From NCBI RefSeq assembly GCF_014851905.1, contig NZ_JACVAQ010000001.1:1798001-1862000 (forward strand): a stretch of DNA of 64,000 bases. The letters run 5' to 3'. This DNA comes from Pseudomonas sp. PDM14 (GTDB taxonomy: Bacteria > Pseudomonadota > Gammaproteobacteria > Pseudomonadales > Pseudomonadaceae). The position numbers and the translations under genes are program-made. Shown one piece after another: positions 1 to 9,352 of the stretch. The stretch's first letter is position 1; each line of letters opens with the position of its first letter. Under the pieces are notes generated by a model. The model was not told the origin of the DNA. It did no database searches and was given only the letters and a program-made list of their open reading frames with translations.

Positions 1-988
1 AGATCACCGCGTTCGGCTCGCCACCGAGGTTCTTCTCGCTGCGCTTCTCGATCAGTTCCAGCGGGTAGGCCGCACGGCTGTTCTGGGTCAGGCTGTCGTC
101 GGTGTAATCCGGCACGCGGTTCTCGTCGAGGACGACGTTTTCCAGCACGGCGCCGAACTGGATGGCTTTCCAGATCACCGGCTCGTTCTTCTCGGACAGG
201 TCGATGCACTTGGCGTAGCAGCCGCCTTCGATGTTGAACACCACGCCCACGCCCCAGCCGTGCTCGTCATCGCCGATCAGGTAGCGCGACGGGTCGGCGG
301 ACAGGGTGGTCTTGCCGGTGCCGGACAGGCCGAAGAACAGGGTGGTGTCGCCGTCTTCGCCGATGTTGGCGGCGCAGTGCATCGGCAGTACGTCGACTTC
401 CGGCAGCAGGAAGTTCTGCACGGAGAACATGGCTTTCTTCATTTCACCGGCGTAACGCATGCCGGCGATCAGGACTTTCTTGGCGGCGAAGTTGAGGATC
501 ACGCAGCCGTCGGAGTTGGTGCCATCACGCTCCGGCACGCACTCGAAGTTGGCGACGTTGAGCACTTGCCACTCGTCCTTGCCCGCCGGGTTGTACTGCT
601 CCGGGTTGATGAACAGGCAACGGCCGAACAGGTTCTGCCAGGCGGTCTGGGTGGTCATCTTGACCGGCAGGTAGTGCGCATCGGCGGAACCGACATGGAC
701 GTAGGAAACGAAGTGGTCCTGGGCGTTGTTGAACGCCTCGACGCGATCCCACAGGGCATCGAACTTGTCGGCCGGGAACGGGCGATTGATGCTGCCCCAG
801 GCGATTTTCGCCTCGGTGGTCGGCTCCTGGACGATGAAACGGTCAACCGGCGAACGGCCGGTACGGTGACCGGTACGAACGACCAGAGAGCCATTGGCGG
901 CCAATTCGCCTTCGCCCCGACGGATGGCCTCTTCGACCAGTTGGGCAGCGCTGATATCGGTGTAAACGGCGGTGTTGGCTTGCGTCAT
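1..988 (-). CDS. pckA: Phosphoenolpyruvate carboxykinase (ATP), N-terminal part
   Basis: Converts oxaloacetate and ATP to phosphoenolpyruvate, CO2 and ADP in the cytosol, the entry step of gluconeogenesis. The frame reads from ATG at 988 without a stop to the window edge, giving about 329 residues of a family usually near 515 long, so the 3' part lies outside. The nucleotide-binding loop [11 protein letters not shown] and the following [18 protein letters not shown] block are plainly visible at 220-350 on the plus strand and are diagnostic of the ATP-dependent bacterial type. The gene is monocistronic in what is visible, with a 233-bp gap separating it from hslO. Confidence 0.95.
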   Translation of the reverse strand, partial: MTQANTAVYTDISAAQLVEEAIRRGEGELAANGSLVVRTGHRTGRSPVDRFIVQEPTTEAKIAWGSINRPFPADKFDALWDRVEAFNNAQDHFVSYVHVGSADAHYLPVKMTTQTAWQNLFGRCLFINPEQYNPAGKDEWQVLNVANFECVPERDGTNSDGCVILNFAAKKVLIAGMRYAGEMKKAMFSVQNFLLPEVDVLPMHCAANIGEDGDTTLFFGLSGTGKTTLSADPSRYLIGDDEHGWGVGVVFNIEGGCYAKCIDLSEKNEPVIWKAIQFGAVLENVVLDENRVPDYTDDSLTQNSRAAYPLELIEKRSEKNLGGEPNAVI

Positions 989-1221
989 GAGGGTCCCCGT
1001 CGGCGGTGGGCCGAGTCTTCCAAACGTGTGTAGTGAAAACAGGATTCAACTACATCGATAAAAAAGTCGCGGGAGTATGCCAGAAAAGCACGCTCCTTGG
1101 CAGCCTCTGATCCATCTACGCGATCGATAGGCGCACGCTATGCGTGACGAGGCCGGCGCTGCACATCAGGGAGCCGCAACGCCGGCTGGCGCTGGCGTCT
1201 CCCGAGCATTGGAGGCGGATT

Positions 1222-2109
1222 TCAGTGCCGGGTTTCCGACGGCCCGTCGCTGCCGCCACCGGCGAACAGCTGATCCACGTCGGCGGCATCGAAGGCATAG
1301 CGTTCGTTGCAGAACTGACAGTCGATCACCAGATTGCCGTGCTGTTCGGTGAGCAGCTGGCGAGCATCGGCATGGCCCAGGCTGATCAGAGCACGGGTTG
1401 AGCGTTCACGCGAGCAGCTGCAGCGGAAACGGATCGCGTGCGGGTCGAACAGCAGCACGGTTTCCTCGTGGTACAGGCGATGCAGCAGGGTCTCGTTGTC
1501 CAGGCCGAGCAGTTCTTCGGCGGTCAGCGTGTTGGCCAGGGTCTCGGCATGCTGCCAGCTGGCTTCACGCTCCTCGGCGTCCGGCAGGCGCGCCGCCGGC
1601 AACTGTTGCAGCAGCAGGCCGCGGGCACGCTGGCCATCGGCGCGAAGCCAGAAGCGCGTCGGCAGCTGTTCGGAGTTGGCGAAGTACGCCGACAGCGCGT
1701 CGGCCAGGCTATCGCCCTCCATCGCCACGATGCCTTGATAGCGCTGGCCCTGGGCCGGATCGACGGTGACCGCCAGGGTGCCCTCGGGCATCAGCTCGCG
1801 CATGCCGTCGCCGGGCTGGATTTGCTCGGCGTGGTAGCGGGCGATGCCGCGCACTTCGCGCTCGCTGGAGCACTCGATCATCAGCAGCGGCACCGCGCCG
1901 GCGGAACGTGCCTGCAGAATCAGCAGGCCGTCGAACTTCATGGTACCGACCAGCAGCGCCGCAGCGGCAAGCATTTCGCCAAGCAGCTGGGCCACCGGCT
2001 CCGGGTAGGGATGCTTGGCCAGGACGTGCTGGAAGCTCTCGCCGAGGCTGACCAGCTCGCCGCGAATATCGGTCTCGTCGAACATGAAGCGTTGGGTGAA
2101 ATCGGACAT
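1222..2109 (-). CDS. hslO: Redox-regulated chaperone Hsp33
   Basis: Cytosolic holdase chaperone activated by oxidation, protecting unfolded proteins under oxidative and heat stress. The product is 295 residues, the normal family length. The C-terminal zinc switch is intact, with cysteines at about 230, 232, 264 and 267 in the C-X-C ... C-X-X-C arrangement (FRCSC and DCQFC). The frame is open further upstream, but the conserved N-terminus [19 protein letters not shown] fixes the start at 2109. It follows hslR on the same strand after 104 bp, so the two heat-shock genes may be cotranscribed. Confidence 0.95.
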   Translation of the reverse strand: MSDFTQRFMFDETDIRGELVSLGESFQHVLAKHPYPEPVAQLLGEMLAAAALLVGTMKFDGLLILQARSAGAVPLLMIECSSEREVRGIARYHAEQIQPGDGMRELMPEGTLAVTVDPAQGQRYQGIVAMEGDSLADALSAYFANSEQLPTRFWLRADGQRARGLLLQQLPAARLPDAEEREASWQHAETLANTLTAEELLGLDNETLLHRLYHEETVLLFDPHAIRFRCSCSRERSTRALISLGHADARQLLTEQHGNLVIDCQFCNERYAFDAADVDQLFAGGGSDGPSETRH

Positions 2110-2205
2110 GCCCGCATTCCGCTGTGGTTCAGGGCCGGCGATTTTAGGCGCAAAGCGCGGCGCGACCAAGGGCCGGTTGTCCAGCGCCGTGCCGGCGGGG
2201 CTCGC

Positions 2206-2601
2206 TCAATCCTGAGTGTCGTGGAAATGGCCGAGCTGGCGCCGCTGCTTCTTGGTCGGCCGCCCGTCGGTCTGCACGCCGAGCGCGCCGGCCTTGCGCA
2301 GGGCCGCGGCGCTTTCACGGCGCGCCAGGCTGTCGGCGGTTTCCTCATACAATGCCTGCGCCTCGCTGGCACCGCGACGCACGGTGGACAATGCCCGCAC
2401 CACCACGGTCTTTTCGTCGAAACCGGCGCGAATGACGAACTCGTCGCCGAGCCGCGGCTCCTTGCCCGGCTTGCAGCGCTCGCCGCGGCAATGCACCTTG
2501 CCGCCCTCGATCGCCTCCTTGGCCAGCGCCCGCGTCTTGTAGAAGCGCGCGGCCCACAGCCACTTGTCGAGCCGTACCTTGTCGTCGTTCTTGTCACTCA
2601 T
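2206..2601 (-). CDS. hslR: Heat shock protein 15, S4-domain ribosome rescue factor
   Basis: Hsp15 binds free 50S subunits carrying stalled nascent peptidyl-tRNA and helps recycle them. The product is 131 residues. The S4 RNA-binding fold is near the N-terminus (KVRLDKWLWAARFYKTRALA, followed by EGGKVHCRGERCKPG), and a Lys/Arg-rich tail (GRPTKKQRRQ) ends the protein, as in the family. The ATG at 2601 is chosen because homology begins there; the open frame extends a further 560 bases upstream across the divergent rimB gene and that part is not coding. It lies upstream of hslO in the same direction. Confidence 0.93.
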   Translation of the reverse strand: MSDKNDDKVRLDKWLWAARFYKTRALAKEAIEGGKVHCRGERCKPGKEPRLGDEFVIRAGFDEKTVVVRALSTVRRGASEAQALYEETADSLARRESAAALRKAGALGVQTDGRPTKKQRRQLGHFHDTQD

Positions 2602-2700
2602 CACGCACCCGAAAAATATCGCCACCAGGCGGCAATCTTGCCTGATGCCGTTGTCACATGGCACAGCTAGAATGCCAGCACCTTCTGTGGAAAGCCTGCC

Positions 2701-3168
2701 TTGAAGACGTTCGACCACCTCTCCGTGATCGGTCTGCGCGAATGGATCAACCTGCCCGACCTGGGCATGGTCGGCCTGCGGGCGAAGATCGACACCGGCG
2801 CCAGCACCTCCGCCCTGCATGCCAGCGACATCCAGCCCTTTCAGCGCGATGGCGTGGCCTGGGTGCGCTTCACCGCGCATTTCGGCACCCAGGTGCAACG
2901 CCGCCACCGCTGCGAAGCGCCGCTGGTGACGGTGAAGACCATCAAGAGTTCGAACGGCCAGGCGCAGGTGCGCTACGTGATTCGCACGAGCCTGTCGCTG
3001 GGTGATCGGATGTGGCCGGTGGAGTTCACCCTGGCCTGCCGCAAGACCATGCGCTACCGCGTGCTGCTCGGCTCCAAGGCGCTGGTCGACGCCCAGCTGG
3101 TGGTCAACCCGGCGCTGACCTACGTGCAAGAAAAACCGTTGCTCTCCAACCTTTCCGGTGCCCAATGA
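2701..3168 (+). CDS. rimB: RimB-type retropepsin-like (ATP-dependent zinc protease family) protein
   Basis: Small protein of 155 residues of the PF05618 family, annotated historically as an ATP-dependent zinc protease but with a pepsin-like fold signature: the motif [16 protein letters not shown] at residues 28-43 contains the DTGA catalytic-aspartate signature. Translation appears to start at a TTG codon preceded by GGAAAG. It overlaps the rimK start (ATGA), so the two are translationally coupled. In pseudomonads the rimB product is reported to act with RimK on glutamylated S6; that assignment here is by family and context. A separate rimA gene is not present upstream in this window. Confidence 0.85.
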   Translation: MKTFDHLSVIGLREWINLPDLGMVGLRAKIDTGASTSALHASDIQPFQRDGVAWVRFTAHFGTQVQRRHRCEAPLVTVKTIKSSNGQAQVRYVIRTSLSLGDRMWPVEFTLACRKTMRYRVLLGSKALVDAQLVVNPALTYVQEKPLLSNLSGAQ

Positions 3169-4070
3169 AGATCGCCATTCTGTCGCGCAACCCGCGCCTG
3201 TACTCGACCCGACGCCTGGTGGAGGCCGGCCATGAGCGTGGCCATGAAATGATGGTGATCGACACGCTGCGCGCGTACATGAACATCGCCAGCCACAAGC
3301 CGCAGATCCACTATCGCGGCCAGCCGCTGCTGGGCTTCGACGCGGTGATCCCGCGGATCGGCGCCTCGGTGACCTTCTACGGCTGCGCCGTGCTGCGCCA
3401 GTTCGAGATGCAGGGCGTGTTCCCGCTCAACGAGTCGGTGGCGATCAGCCGCTCGCGTGACAAGCTGCGTTCGCTGCAACTGCTCTCGCGGCGTGGCGTG
3501 GGCCTGCCGGTGACCGGCTTCGCCCACTCGCCGGACGACATTCCCGACCTGATCCAGATGGTCAACGGCGCGCCGCTGGTGATCAAGGTGCTCGAAGGCA
3601 CCCAGGGCATCGGCGTGGTGCTGTGCGAAACCGAGAAGGCCGCCGAGTCGGTGATCGAGGCCTTCATGGGCCTGAAGCAGAACATCATGGTGCAGGAATA
3701 CATCAAGGAAGCCGGCGGCGCCGACATCCGCTGCTTCGTGGTCGGCGACAAGGTCATCGCAGCGATGAAGCGTCAGGCTAAACCCGGCGAGTTCCGCTCC
3801 AACCTGCACCGCGGCGGCAGCGCCAGCCTGATCAAGATCACCCCCGAGGAACGCATGACCGCTATCCGCGCCGCCAAGGTCATGGGCCTGTCGGTGGCCG
3901 GCGTCGACATCCTGCGCTCCAACCACGGTCCGCTGGTGATGGAGGTCAACTCCTCGCCCGGCCTCGAAGGCATCGAGACCACCACCGGCAAGGACGTGGC
4001 CAGCATGATCATCCAGTACATCGAGAAGAACGGCGGCCCGCACCTGACCCGGACCAAGGGCAAGGGCTGA
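3165..4070 (+). CDS. rimK: Ribosomal protein S6 modification enzyme, ATP-grasp glutamate ligase
   Basis: Adds glutamate residues to the C-terminus of ribosomal protein S6 using ATP. The product is 301 residues, the standard RimK length. The ATP-grasp fold is complete: the [21 protein letters not shown]-terminal domain, the nucleotide site around [17 protein letters not shown], and the metal site [20 protein letters not shown]. The ATG at 3165 overlaps the rimB stop. The stop codon lies only 3 bp from the stop of the convergent GGDEF-EAL gene, leaving no space for a terminator between them. Confidence 0.96.
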   Translation: MKIAILSRNPRLYSTRRLVEAGHERGHEMMVIDTLRAYMNIASHKPQIHYRGQPLLGFDAVIPRIGASVTFYGCAVLRQFEMQGVFPLNESVAISRSRDKLRSLQLLSRRGVGLPVTGFAHSPDDIPDLIQMVNGAPLVIKVLEGTQGIGVVLCETEKAAESVIEAFMGLKQNIMVQEYIKEAGGADIRCFVVGDKVIAAMKRQAKPGEFRSNLHRGGSASLIKITPEERMTAIRAAKVMGLSVAGVDILRSNHGPLVMEVNSSPGLEGIETTTGKDVASMIIQYIEKNGGPHLTRTKGKG

Positions 4071-4073
4071 GGC

Positions 4074-7000
4074 TCAGCCGCCACGCTGCTCCATCCAGGC
4101 AACGAACGCCTGCGCCTCGAGCGGCTCGCTGAAATGGAAGCCCTGCCCCAGCAAGCAGTCGTGCTCTTGTAGCCAGCGCAACTGCTGCTCGCTCTCGATG
4201 CCCTCGGCGACGCACTCCAGGCCGAGGTTGCGGGCGATCACCAGAATCGTCTCGACCAGCATGCCGCCACTGTCGTTCCCCGCCAGGTCATGGATGAAGC
4301 TGCGGTCGACCTTCAGCCGATCCAGCGGCAGGCGCTTGAGGTAAGTCAGCGACGAGTAGCCGGTGCCGAAGTCGTCGATGGCGAAACGAATGCCCAGCGC
4401 CTTGAGCTGCTGCATGGCGGCGATGCACTGCTCGGCGTCCTCCAGCAACACCCCCTCGGTGATCTCCAGCTCCAGCGCCCCCGGCCGGATGCCGTGGTGG
4501 CGCAGGCAGGCGCCGACGCGCTCGGCGCAATCGCTCTGGCGCAGCTCGCGCGGGCTGAGGTTCACCGCCAGCACCAGCTGCGGCCAGCGCTGCTGCCACT
4601 CGGCCAGCCTGGCGCAGGCATGTTCCAGCACCCAGTTGCCGAGTTCCTGAATCAGCCCGGTTTCCTCGGCCAGGGGAATGAACTGGGTCGGCGGGATATC
4701 ACCACGCTGCGGGTGCGTCCAGCGCAGCAATACCTCGGCGCCTGCCACCTGGCCGGTCGCCAGCGACAGCTGCGGCTGGAATACCAGGTGCAGCTGCTCG
4801 CGGGCCATGGCCTGGCGCAGCTCGCTCTGCAACAGCAGGCGCTGGTCGATCACCGCCTGCATCTCCGGCGCGAAGAAGTGCAGCGCGTTACGCCCGCCCT
4901 GCTTCGCCTGGTACATGGCGGTGTCCGACTGTTTGAGCACATCGGCGGCGTCCTGCCCCGGCAACGGGTGCAGGGTGATGCCGATGCTGGCGCTGACCGC
5001 CAGTTCGTGGCCATCGATGCGGTAGCTGCCCCGCAAGCCCTCGAGCAGTTTCTCGCCGACTTCCGCAGCGTACTCGGCGGCCTGCTCGGGGTTGTCGGCG
5101 AGAGTCTCCAGCAGCACCACGAACTCGTCGCCGCCGAGGCGCGCCAGGGTGTCCTCGGCACGCAGGCACTCGCCCAGGCGCGCGGTGACTTCCCGCAGCA
5201 ATGCGTCGCCGGTGGGGTGGCCGAGGCTGTCGTTGACCGTCTTGAAATGATCGAGGTCGATGAACAGCAGCGCGCCGTAGCGCGATTCGCGCCGCTCACG
5301 AACCATCGCATGCTCCAGGCGGTCGAGCAGCAGACGGCGGTTGGGCAGGCCGGTCAGTTCATCGCTGAAGGCCAGCCGCTCGATTTCCCGCTGGTAACGC
5401 TGACGCTCGGAAATGTCGGTGATGCTGGCACGAATCAGCAGCGGCTTGCCCGGCATGCGCACCAGGCGAACCTCGCACGGCAGCATGCGCCCGGCGCGGT
5501 CGCGGTGCAGCCACTCGAACACCGGCGCCTCGCCGGCAATCGCTGCCTCGACATAGCGCCGCGCCAACGGCTCGGACGCCTCGCCGCTGGCCTGGCGCGC
5601 CGGGGTCAGTTCGATCGGGCGACGCCCGAGCAACTCCTCGCGCTTGAGGCGGAACAGGCGCAGGGCGTTTTCGTTGGCATCGATGATGCCGCCGCGCGGG
5701 CTGAACAGCAGGATCGCCTCCGGTGCGTGCTGCACCAGGGTGCGGTAGCGCGCCTCCGCATCGAGCCGCGCGGTGACGTCCTCGATCAGGGTCAGGCAGG
5801 CTTCCAGACGCCCTTCGCTATCCCGCACCGCACGCAGGCTGAGACGGGTGAACACTTCGCTGCCGCCCGGCCGCAGAAAACGCTTCTCCAGCTCGTAGTC
5901 GTCGCGCTCGCCACGCAGCACGGCGGCGAACAGCGGCTCTTCTATCAAGGCATCCTCGTGGTGGGTGATCTCCAGCCACTCGCTGCTGCGCAACTGCTCG
6001 CGGCTGCGACCGAGGATCTGGCACAGCTTGTAGTTGACCTCCAGCCACTCGCGCTGCGGGCTGAGCATGGCCATGCCGATCAGCGGCGCCTCGAAGAACA
6101 GACGCAGCCACTGGTCACGCTCGCGCAGCTGCTGCTCGGCGCGCTTGCGTGCGCTGATGTCCTGGATCGCCCCATACAGGCGGGCGACCTGTCCGTTGAC
6201 CTTTTCCGGCAGGCCCTTGAGGCGGACCCAGCGCGCAGTGCCTTGCGCGCCGATCAGGCGCACTTCGAGGTCGAAGGCCTGGCCCGTGCGCATGATCTCG
6301 TCGAGGGTCTGCTGCATCAGCACTTGGCTGGGCGGGTCGTAACGCTCCAGCGAACCTCGCATGTCAGGCGCGCCGGCCGCTGGATCGATCTCGTTGAGGC
6401 GGAAGCAGCCATCGGTCCAGAACATGCGCTGCGTGGCCAGGTCCAGCACCCAGCCACCGATGTCGGCCACCGCCTCGGTCTGCGACAGCAGCTGGGTTTG
6501 AAACAACAGTTGCTCGCGCTGCGCCGCCAGCTCGCCGGCCAGACGCTCACGGTCGCTGACATCGTGATTGAGGGCGACGAAATGGCTGACCGCGCCCTGC
6601 TCGTCGAGCAGCGGTGCGATGGTCACCTCGTTCCAGAAATGCTGGCCATCCTTGCGGTAGTTGTGCAGCACCTCCTGGTGCGCCACGCCACGTCCCAGCG
6701 CCGCGCGGATGCGCTGCAGGCCGCCCTGGTCGTCGGTCGCGGATATCAGCAGGCGGCTGCGACTGCCGAGAATCTCCTGGCGGCTGTAGCCGCTCATGCG
6801 CTCCAGCGCCGGGTTGCAATAAATGAAGGGATTGTCCGGCTGACGTGCATCGGAAATCGACACGCCCAATGGGCAGGACTGCAGCGCCAGGTTGGCCAGG
6901 GCCAGCTCCTTCTGGATTGCCGCACTGCGCCGCAGGGTCTGGCGCAGGTCACTGAGCGCGCGGCCGACCAGCAACGTGGCGATCAGCAACAGCAGCACAC

Positions 7001-7835
7001 TGAAATGCACCTGCAGGCGCTGCGGGCTGCCCCAGTCCAGCTGTGGGCCGAACGAGCCGAGCAGCGGCAGGGCCAGCGCCGCCAGAGCGGTCAGCGAGGT
7101 GCCCCACAGCGCCCCGGCGAATCCCCAGCGCAGCGCCAGGAGCAGCATCAACGCGCCCGCCAGCGGCAGCACCAGCAACGGCGGCACGGCGAACAGCAGC
7201 AGTGGCGACAGCATCAGCGAACAGAGCAGCCACCAGGGCGGCGTCTGCAAGCGCTCATCGAACGGATCGCCACCTGCGGCAGCCGGCAAGGCCCAACCGC
7301 GTTCGCGCAGCCAGCAGGTCAGCCCGGCCAGTAGCGGCAGGGCCACACCCAGCGCGGCGAGGCTGTCGGCCAGCCATACGGTTAGTACGGCCTGGCGCCA
7401 TTGTTCGACAGGCAGCACGCCAGTGAACAGCAGATTGCCCTGTAGGCACAGCGCCACCAGCGCGGCGGGCAGCAAGGCGGCAAACACGATGAAGCGCACC
7501 AGGCTGCGCACGTTGGGCAGGCGCACGTCGTACTCGGCACCCCGCATGGCCAGACCGGCCAGGGCGACGCAGACAGTTTCCGGCAACGCGTAGAGCGGCG
7601 CCCAGTGCCAGTCCAGCCCCCACAGAGGCGTACTCAGCAAGGCATTGAGATAGAGCGCCGGCAGCACCCGCGGCCCCCACCAGAGCACCAAGACGATACC
7701 CAGGGCAAACGGCAGGTAAAACAGCGCCGCACCGCTGGCGAACTGCGTCGACAGGGACAGCCAGGTACCCAAATGAAACAGTGGCAGCGGCAGCCACCAG
7801 CTCCACCATGGCAGTCGATGCGCTTGCTCGGTCAT
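4074..7835 (-). CDS. Membrane MASE1-PAS-GGDEF-EAL cyclic-di-GMP turnover protein
   Basis: A 1253-residue sensor. Residues 1-300 form a multi-pass hydrophobic MASE1-like region. PAS domains follow at about 312-428 (LOV-like), 450-562, 575-690 and 692-808, then GGDEF (815-975) and EAL (995-1245). The cyclase motif RLGGDEF is intact with a product-inhibition RxxD (RAED) five residues before it. The EAL signature reads EVL but keeps the acidic residue, and the downstream metal and catalytic motifs NLSPREL, EITEG, IDDFGTGYS, LKVDRSF and AEGIES are present, so both activities look possible. The first PAS resembles LOV domains but has serine (residue 360) where the photoactive cysteine would be. The gene is convergent with rimK at a 3-bp distance. 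Confidence 0.92.
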   Translation of the reverse strand: MTEQAHRLPWWSWWLPLPLFHLGTWLSLSTQFASGAALFYLPFALGIVLVLWWGPRVLPALYLNALLSTPLWGLDWHWAPLYALPETVCVALAGLAMRGAEYDVRLPNVRSLVRFIVFAALLPAALVALCLQGNLLFTGVLPVEQWRQAVLTVWLADSLAALGVALPLLAGLTCWLRERGWALPAAAGGDPFDERLQTPPWWLLCSLMLSPLLLFAVPPLLVLPLAGALMLLLALRWGFAGALWGTSLTALAALALPLLGSFGPQLDWGSPQRLQVHFSVLLLLIATLLVGRALSDLRQTLRRSAAIQKELALANLALQSCPLGVSISDARQPDNPFIYCNPALERMSGYSRQEILGSRSRLLISATDDQGGLQRIRAALGRGVAHQEVLHNYRKDGQHFWNEVTIAPLLDEQGAVSHFVALNHDVSDRERLAGELAAQREQLLFQTQLLSQTEAVADIGGWVLDLATQRMFWTDGCFRLNEIDPAAGAPDMRGSLERYDPPSQVLMQQTLDEIMRTGQAFDLEVRLIGAQGTARWVRLKGLPEKVNGQVARLYGAIQDISARKRAEQQLRERDQWLRLFFEAPLIGMAMLSPQREWLEVNYKLCQILGRSREQLRSSEWLEITHHEDALIEEPLFAAVLRGERDDYELEKRFLRPGGSEVFTRLSLRAVRDSEGRLEACLTLIEDVTARLDAEARYRTLVQHAPEAILLFSPRGGIIDANENALRLFRLKREELLGRRPIELTPARQASGEASEPLARRYVEAAIAGEAPVFEWLHRDRAGRMLPCEVRLVRMPGKPLLIRASITDISERQRYQREIERLAFSDELTGLPNRRLLLDRLEHAMVRERRESRYGALLFIDLDHFKTVNDSLGHPTGDALLREVTARLGECLRAEDTLARLGGDEFVVLLETLADNPEQAAEYAAEVGEKLLEGLRGSYRIDGHELAVSASIGITLHPLPGQDAADVLKQSDTAMYQAKQGGRNALHFFAPEMQAVIDQRLLLQSELRQAMAREQLHLVFQPQLSLATGQVAGAEVLLRWTHPQRGDIPPTQFIPLAEETGLIQELGNWVLEHACARLAEWQQRWPQLVLAVNLSPRELRQSDCAERVGACLRHHGIRPGALELEITEGVLLEDAEQCIAAMQQLKALGIRFAIDDFGTGYSSLTYLKRLPLDRLKVDRSFIHDLAGNDSGGMLVETILVIARNLGLECVAEGIESEQQLRWLQEHDCLLGQGFHFSEPLEAQAFVAWMEQRGG

Positions 7836-7927
7836 GCCGACCTCATGCTAATGCCTTCCAGCAGCATAGATCAGCGGCCTCGCCCAGAGCACCGGACCAC
7901 TCCGGCATTTACATTCGGTACGTGCCG

Positions 7928-9241
7928 TTACACCGCGTCGCGGGGCAGTAGCAGACCGAGGGGCAGGCAGATGCGCGCCTCCAGCCCACCGCCGGAGCGG
8001 TTGCGCAGTTCGACGCTGCCGCCGTGCAGGGCGGCGATGCGTTTGACGATGGCCAGGCCGAGCCCGGCGCCCTTGCCGCCACGCGCGCGATCACCGCGGA
8101 TGAACGGGTTGAACAGGCTGCCGAGGTCTTCGCCGACGATGCCCGGGCCGCGGTCGAGGACGCTGAGCACCACGTAAGGTGCGTTGCTGTCGCCGGAAAC
8201 GTAGGCCGCCACCTCGACGCCGTCACCGGCGTAGCGCTGGGCGTTCTCGATCAGGTTGACCAGCAGGCGCTTCATCGACACGCGGCGCAGCTGGAACGGC
8301 GGCAGCGCCTCCAGGCACAGGCGCACCTGCTCGCGCTGCTGGTTGTAGGGCGCCACCACTTCGCGCACCAGGGCGCCGAGGTCGACTTCCTCAAGCGGCT
8401 CGTCGCGGCCGTCGCGGATGAAGGCGAGGAACTGGTCGAGGATGGCGTCCATGTCCTCGATGTCGCGGACCATGTCCTCGGTCAGCTCGGAGTCGCTGTC
8501 GAGCAGCTCCAGCGACAGGCGCAGGCGCGTCAGCGGCGTGCGCAGGTCGTGGGACACACCGGCGAGCATCAACTCGCGCTCGCGGGCGCCCTGCTCGACA
8601 TCCTCGGCCATCTGGTTGAAGGCGCGATACACCTCGGCCATTTCGCTCGGCGTGTCACCGACCGGCAGGCGTACGCTGCGGCCCTGGCCGAGCTGGCGGG
8701 CGGCGAACACCAGGCGCTTGAGCGGCGCGTTGAGCTGACGTACGAAAATCCACGCTGCCGCCGTGGACAGCAGGCCAATGCCGAGGAACCAGCCGAGCAC
8801 GCTCCAGATCCGCTGGCCACGCAAGGGATAGGGATACAGCGGCACCTTGAGCCAGTCCTGACCCAGGCTTGGCGCCCGCACCCACAGCGCCGGCGGGCTC
8901 TGCACACGCACGCGCACCTCGGTGTCCTCGCCCAGTTCGGCCTGCATCTGACGCAGGAAGATTTCCGAGTAGGGCCAGTGCTGTTCGGTGGCCGGAACTT
9001 CGTTGCCCGGCACGCGTTTGAGGGTGGCCGCCTCGGCGATGTGCGCACGGTCTTCCGGGTCGGCCGCCCAGTAGGCGCGCAGGGTCAGCGCCGCGCCATG
9101 ACTGTATTGGCGGTCGACCAGCACGTCCTCGTTCATCATCAGGTAGACCAGGGTCAGGGCCTTGGAAAACAGCACGACGATGAGCACCAGCCAGAGGGTG
9201 CGCGAGAAGAAGCTTTGCGGAAACCAGACGGGAGTCTTCAT
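7928..9241 (-). CDS. amgS: Sensor histidine kinase, EnvZ/AmgS type
   Basis: Inner-membrane sensor kinase of 437 residues that phosphorylates the adjacent OmpR-type regulator. There are transmembrane segments near residues 14-36 and 150-170 flanking a periplasmic domain, then a HAMP linker, the phosphoacceptor helix with VSHDLRTPLTR, and an ATPase domain with the N box NLIENAQRY, the G1 box DRGPGI and the G2 box GKGAGLGLAIV. In P. aeruginosa the orthologous pair AmgRS controls the envelope-stress response and intrinsic aminoglycoside tolerance. It follows the regulator gene after a 111-bp gap that contains a hairpin. Confidence 0.93.
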   Translation of the reverse strand: MKTPVWFPQSFFSRTLWLVLIVVLFSKALTLVYLMMNEDVLVDRQYSHGAALTLRAYWAADPEDRAHIAEAATLKRVPGNEVPATEQHWPYSEIFLRQMQAELGEDTEVRVRVQSPPALWVRAPSLGQDWLKVPLYPYPLRGQRIWSVLGWFLGIGLLSTAAAWIFVRQLNAPLKRLVFAARQLGQGRSVRLPVGDTPSEMAEVYRAFNQMAEDVEQGARERELMLAGVSHDLRTPLTRLRLSLELLDSDSELTEDMVRDIEDMDAILDQFLAFIRDGRDEPLEEVDLGALVREVVAPYNQQREQVRLCLEALPPFQLRRVSMKRLLVNLIENAQRYAGDGVEVAAYVSGDSNAPYVVLSVLDRGPGIVGEDLGSLFNPFIRGDRARGGKGAGLGLAIVKRIAALHGGSVELRNRSGGGLEARICLPLGLLLPRDAV

Positions 9242-9322
9242 CGGGTGTTACGAATTCCGTAGCGCAGTGTGGATCGCGTTGTATCGATCCACAGGGTGGC
9301 CATCCACCGAACGAGGCCAGGT

Positions 9323-9346
9323 GGATGGGTGAAGCCTCACCCATCC
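9323..9346. repeat. Palindrome in the ompR-envZ gap
   Basis: A perfect 10-bp inverted repeat (GGATGGGTGA / TCACCCATCC) with a 4-base loop lies in the 111-bp gap between the response regulator and kinase genes. Part of the related sequence GGTGGCCATCCACC sits just beside it at about 9295. There is no T-run after the stem on either strand, so it looks like a REP-type repeat or mRNA-stabilising hairpin rather than a terminator. It could set a lower level of kinase than regulator. Confidence 0.6.
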
Positions 9347-9352
9347 GCCGGG

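Noticed and set aside
2651..2673. TTGTCA and TAGAAT as a promoter for rimB
   Set aside because: The spacer is only 11 bp, too short for a sigma-70 promoter.
4290..7334. Long open frame of about 1000 codons antisense to the GGDEF-EAL gene
   Set aside because: High-GC codon bias of the real gene leaves the opposite frame open; its product is low-complexity Gln/Arg/Ala-rich with no recognisable domain.
7676..7835. Hydrophobic N-terminus of the GGDEF-EAL protein taken as a signal peptide
   Set aside because: It continues into several membrane segments typical of MASE1, so it is an integral membrane sensor rather than a secreted protein.
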